64,000 nucleotides of DNA from assembly GCF_015904235.1 (NCBI RefSeq), contig NZ_JADZLT010000052.1, positions 186,001-250,000 on the forward strand. Direction: 5' to 3'. This stretch comes from Methylobrevis albus (GTDB taxonomy: Bacteria; Pseudomonadota; Alphaproteobacteria; Rhizobiales; Pleomorphomonadaceae). Below, in pieces: positions 62,576 to 64,000 of this stretch (the first letter of the stretch is position 1; every line of letters begins with the position of its first letter). The notes below the pieces were generated by a model, which saw only the letters and a list, made by a program, of their open reading frames with translations, was not told the DNA's origin and searched no databases. The translations under genes and the position numbers were made by a program.

Positions 62576-62971
62576 ATGCCGAAGACCTGCCTCGTGCCGC
62601 CGAATCTCGCCTTCCAGCCGCGTCCGTCCTACCCCTATTCGCCGGGCACCGCGGCCGGCGGCTTCGTCTACACCGCCGGTCAGGTCGCCTGGAACGAGCG
62701 CGGCGAACTCGTCGGCCGCGGCGATGTCGAGGCGCAGACGCGGCAGGTGCTCTCCAACATCCGCTCGATCCTCGAGCTCGGGGGCGCAACGCCGGGGGAC
62801 GTGCTGAAATGCAACGTCTACCTCGCCGACATCCGCACCTTCGCGGCGATGAACGCGGTGTTCGCCGAGTTCTTTCCCGTCGATCCGCCGGCCCGCACCA
62901 CCGTCCAGGCGGCGCTCGCCGAACCGGAGATGCTGGTCGAGATCGAGGCGATCGCCTTCGTCGCGTCCTGA
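62576..62971 (+). CDS. RidA/YjgF-family enamine/imine deaminase
   Basis: 131 aa. QPRPSYPYSPGTAAGGFVYTAGQVAWNERGEL, EAQTRQVLSNIRSILELGGA, LKCNVYLADIRTFAAMNAVFAEFF and PPARTTVQAAL, with the arginine of the ART-x-VQ box that binds the substrate carboxylate. RidA proteins hydrolyse reactive enamines and imines from PLP enzymes, a good fit next to an aminotransferase operon. The start at 62576 (MPKTCLVPPN) has GGGAG before it; an in-frame ATG at 62519 is less likely. Divergent from hyuA. Confidence 0.88.
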   Translation: MPKTCLVPPNLAFQPRPSYPYSPGTAAGGFVYTAGQVAWNERGELVGRGDVEAQTRQVLSNIRSILELGGATPGDVLKCNVYLADIRTFAAMNAVFAEFFPVDPPARTTVQAALAEPEMLVEIEAIAFVAS

Positions 62972-63066
62972 GCCGCGCGCGTCCGCCAGCCGGCACTTCA
63001 GCGCGGTGATTGCCGCGGTGCTCTGATGACTTGACGACCGCGCCGGAACCGTATCGTTAGTTTCAG

Positions 63067-63699
63067 ATGACCAACGACGCTTCACCTGCTGCTCCCTCTG
63101 CCCGTCCGGCAGCGGCGACCTCGACCACCGGTGCCGGCGGCATGCCGGCCGTCGGGCCGCGGCTGCGGCTGCAGCGGCGCATCCGGCGGTTGCGGCTGAA
63201 AGATCTCGCGGTGAAGGCCGGCTGCTCGGAGAGCCTGCTGTCGCGAATCGAGAACGGCCTCGTCACGCCGTCGCTCACCACGCTGCACCGGTTGAGCCAG
63301 GCGCTCGGCATCAACGTCTCGACCCTGCTCGAACCGGTCGAGGAGAAGATCTGCACCGTCTACGGCCCGAACGACCGGCCGCGGCTGCTGCGAGGCGACG
63401 AGGCCGAAGGCGACGGCTCGACCGCCGACAGCATCATCCCGTTCGAGGAGAATCGCCGTCTCGAAGGTCTGATGATCACCCTGCCGGCCGGCGGCCCGCT
63501 CTGCGGCCCGTTCCGCCACGCTGGCGAGGAGGTCGGCTACGTCATCGACGGCGCGGTCGAACTCACCGTCGAGGGCGAAGTGTTCATCGTTCCGGCGGGC
63601 TCGACCTTCTTCTTCGAATCCGATCGCCCGCACAGCTACCGCGCCTCCGGCACCGAATCGGCCCTCGTGCTCTGGATCAACACGCCGCCGACGTTCTGA
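63067..63699 (+). CDS. XRE-family regulator with C-terminal cupin domain
   Basis: 210 aa. Helix-turn-helix near residues 30-85 (RLRLQRRIRRLRLKDLAVKA, GCSESLLSRIENGLVTPSLTTL), then a cupin fold at about 125-205 (ITLPAGGPLCGPFRHAGEEVGYVIDGAVELTVEG, GSTFFFESDRPHSYRASG). This architecture is shared by regulators of amino-acid and polyamine catabolism such as PuuR and SutR. It lies 95 nt after ridA in the same direction, and probably regulates the divergent hyuAB-aminotransferase operon and ridA through the ACTTGC half-sites. A long N-terminal Ala/Pro-rich leader of about 25 residues precedes the DNA-binding domain. Confidence 0.9.
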   Translation: MTNDASPAAPSARPAAATSTTGAGGMPAVGPRLRLQRRIRRLRLKDLAVKAGCSESLLSRIENGLVTPSLTTLHRLSQALGINVSTLLEPVEEKICTVYGPNDRPRLLRGDEAEGDGSTADSIIPFEENRRLEGLMITLPAGGPLCGPFRHAGEEVGYVIDGAVELTVEGEVFIVPAGSTFFFESDRPHSYRASGTESALVLWINTPPTF

Positions 63700-63750
63700 C
63701 GGCCGCCTGGACCGCAGCGGTCAGGCGGCGACGTCGCCGTCGTCGCCGCC

Positions 63751-64000
63751 TCAGGCCTTCTCCTCGCCCGTCTCGACCTGGCCGACCATGCGCAGGAAGC
63801 GGCGCGTGCGCTCGTGCTGCGGCGCGTCGATCACCTGCTCGGGCGGTCCCTGCTCGACGATGTTGCCTTCGTCCATGAAGATGACCCGGTCGGCGACGTC
63901 GCGGGCGAAGCGGATTTCGTGGGTGACCACCACCATCGTCATGCCGGCCGCCGCCAGCCGGCGCATCACGGTCAGCACCTCGCCGACGAGTTCGGGATCG
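63751..64000 (-). CDS. Amino-acid ABC transporter ATP-binding protein, partial (C-terminus)
   Basis: Only the end of the gene is in the window. The visible part reads DPELVGEVLTVMRRLAAAGM, then TMVVVTHEIRFARDVADRVIFMDEGNIVEQGPPEQVI and RTRRFLRMVGQVETGEEKA. The H-loop THE and the FMDEGNIVEQG stretch are typical of polar amino-acid (GlnQ/HisP/GltL) ATPases. The gene starts beyond 64000 on the minus strand. It suggests that an amino-acid importer belongs to this locus, in line with the aminotransferase and RidA. Confidence 0.85.
   Translation of the reverse strand, partial: DPELVGEVLTVMRRLAAAGMTMVVVTHEIRFARDVADRVIFMDEGNIVEQGPPEQVIDAPQHERTRRFLRMVGQVETGEEKA

Overview
The window is GC-rich throughout and gene-dense. 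Its gene content fits a Hyphomicrobiales-type alphaproteobacterium: a NepR-like anti-sigma candidate, a PobR-type AraC regulator beside pobA, an iron-sulfur bacterial photolyase with its DUF2256 partner, tripartite tricarboxylate transport genes, several sugar and amino-acid ABC genes, and degenerate rhizobial-style prophage debris. The species cannot be named from this sequence alone.

Region 1 (1-2.1 kb): the 5' part of a family-4 glycosyltransferase, a small NepR-like gene, a noncoding tract of 66-bp imperfect tandem repeats, and tRNA-Ser(UGA) followed by a terminator.

Region 2 (2.1-14.8 kb): an accessory island on the 3' side of the tRNA. All its intact genes except the short terminal ones read leftwards: a small helix-turn-helix gene, a type III-like Res subunit (translocase plus nuclease), a separate small PD-(D/E)XK nuclease, a large adenine methyltransferase (Mod), a two-helix membrane protein, a small hypothetical gene, and a UvrD-like helicase with a RelE/ParE-fold N-terminus. 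Res, nuclease and Mod are joined by 1-4 nt overlaps. AT-rich blocks cover the small nuclease, the Res C-terminus and the Mod target-recognition region. The right edge (13.3-14.8 kb) is a scrapyard of a recombinase-associated gene, two frameshifted phage genes, a BrnT-like scrap and a possible HEPN ORF. This island is the best candidate for an under-described defence system.

Region 3 (14.85-20 kb): a LysR regulator divergent from a GalD/PrpF-type tautomerase and tctCBA, a tricarboxylate uptake and isomerisation unit. Region 4 (20.5-28.4 kb): the complete kdpFABCDE potassium system on the minus strand, headed by an extra 27-aa membrane microprotein. Region 5 (28.7-33.5 kb): pobA/pobR (4-hydroxybenzoate), an SDR, a Tat-exported aldo/keto reductase and a DUF6064 membrane protein.

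Region 6 (33.6-40.4 kb): a LacI regulator with a palindromic operator and a carbohydrate ABC cassette (binding protein, two permeases, a GH32-like hydrolase, ATPase). Region 7 (40.5-56.9 kb): small regulator/enzyme pairs, namely LysE/ArgO-ArgP, MmyB-like regulator/SDR, TetR/(2Fe-2S) plus molybdenum oxidoreductase with a methyltransferase, SDR, hydrolase, GST, YCII plus ECF sigma, quinone-reductase-like ADH/HxlR, and photolyase plus DUF2256.

Region 8 (56.9-64 kb): an operon of two hydantoinase/oxoprolinase subunits and a class III aminotransferase, divergent from a RidA-family protein and an XRE-cupin regulator, with the end of an amino-acid ABC ATPase. The shared divergent region carries repeated ACTTGC/GCAAGT half-sites that look like operators.
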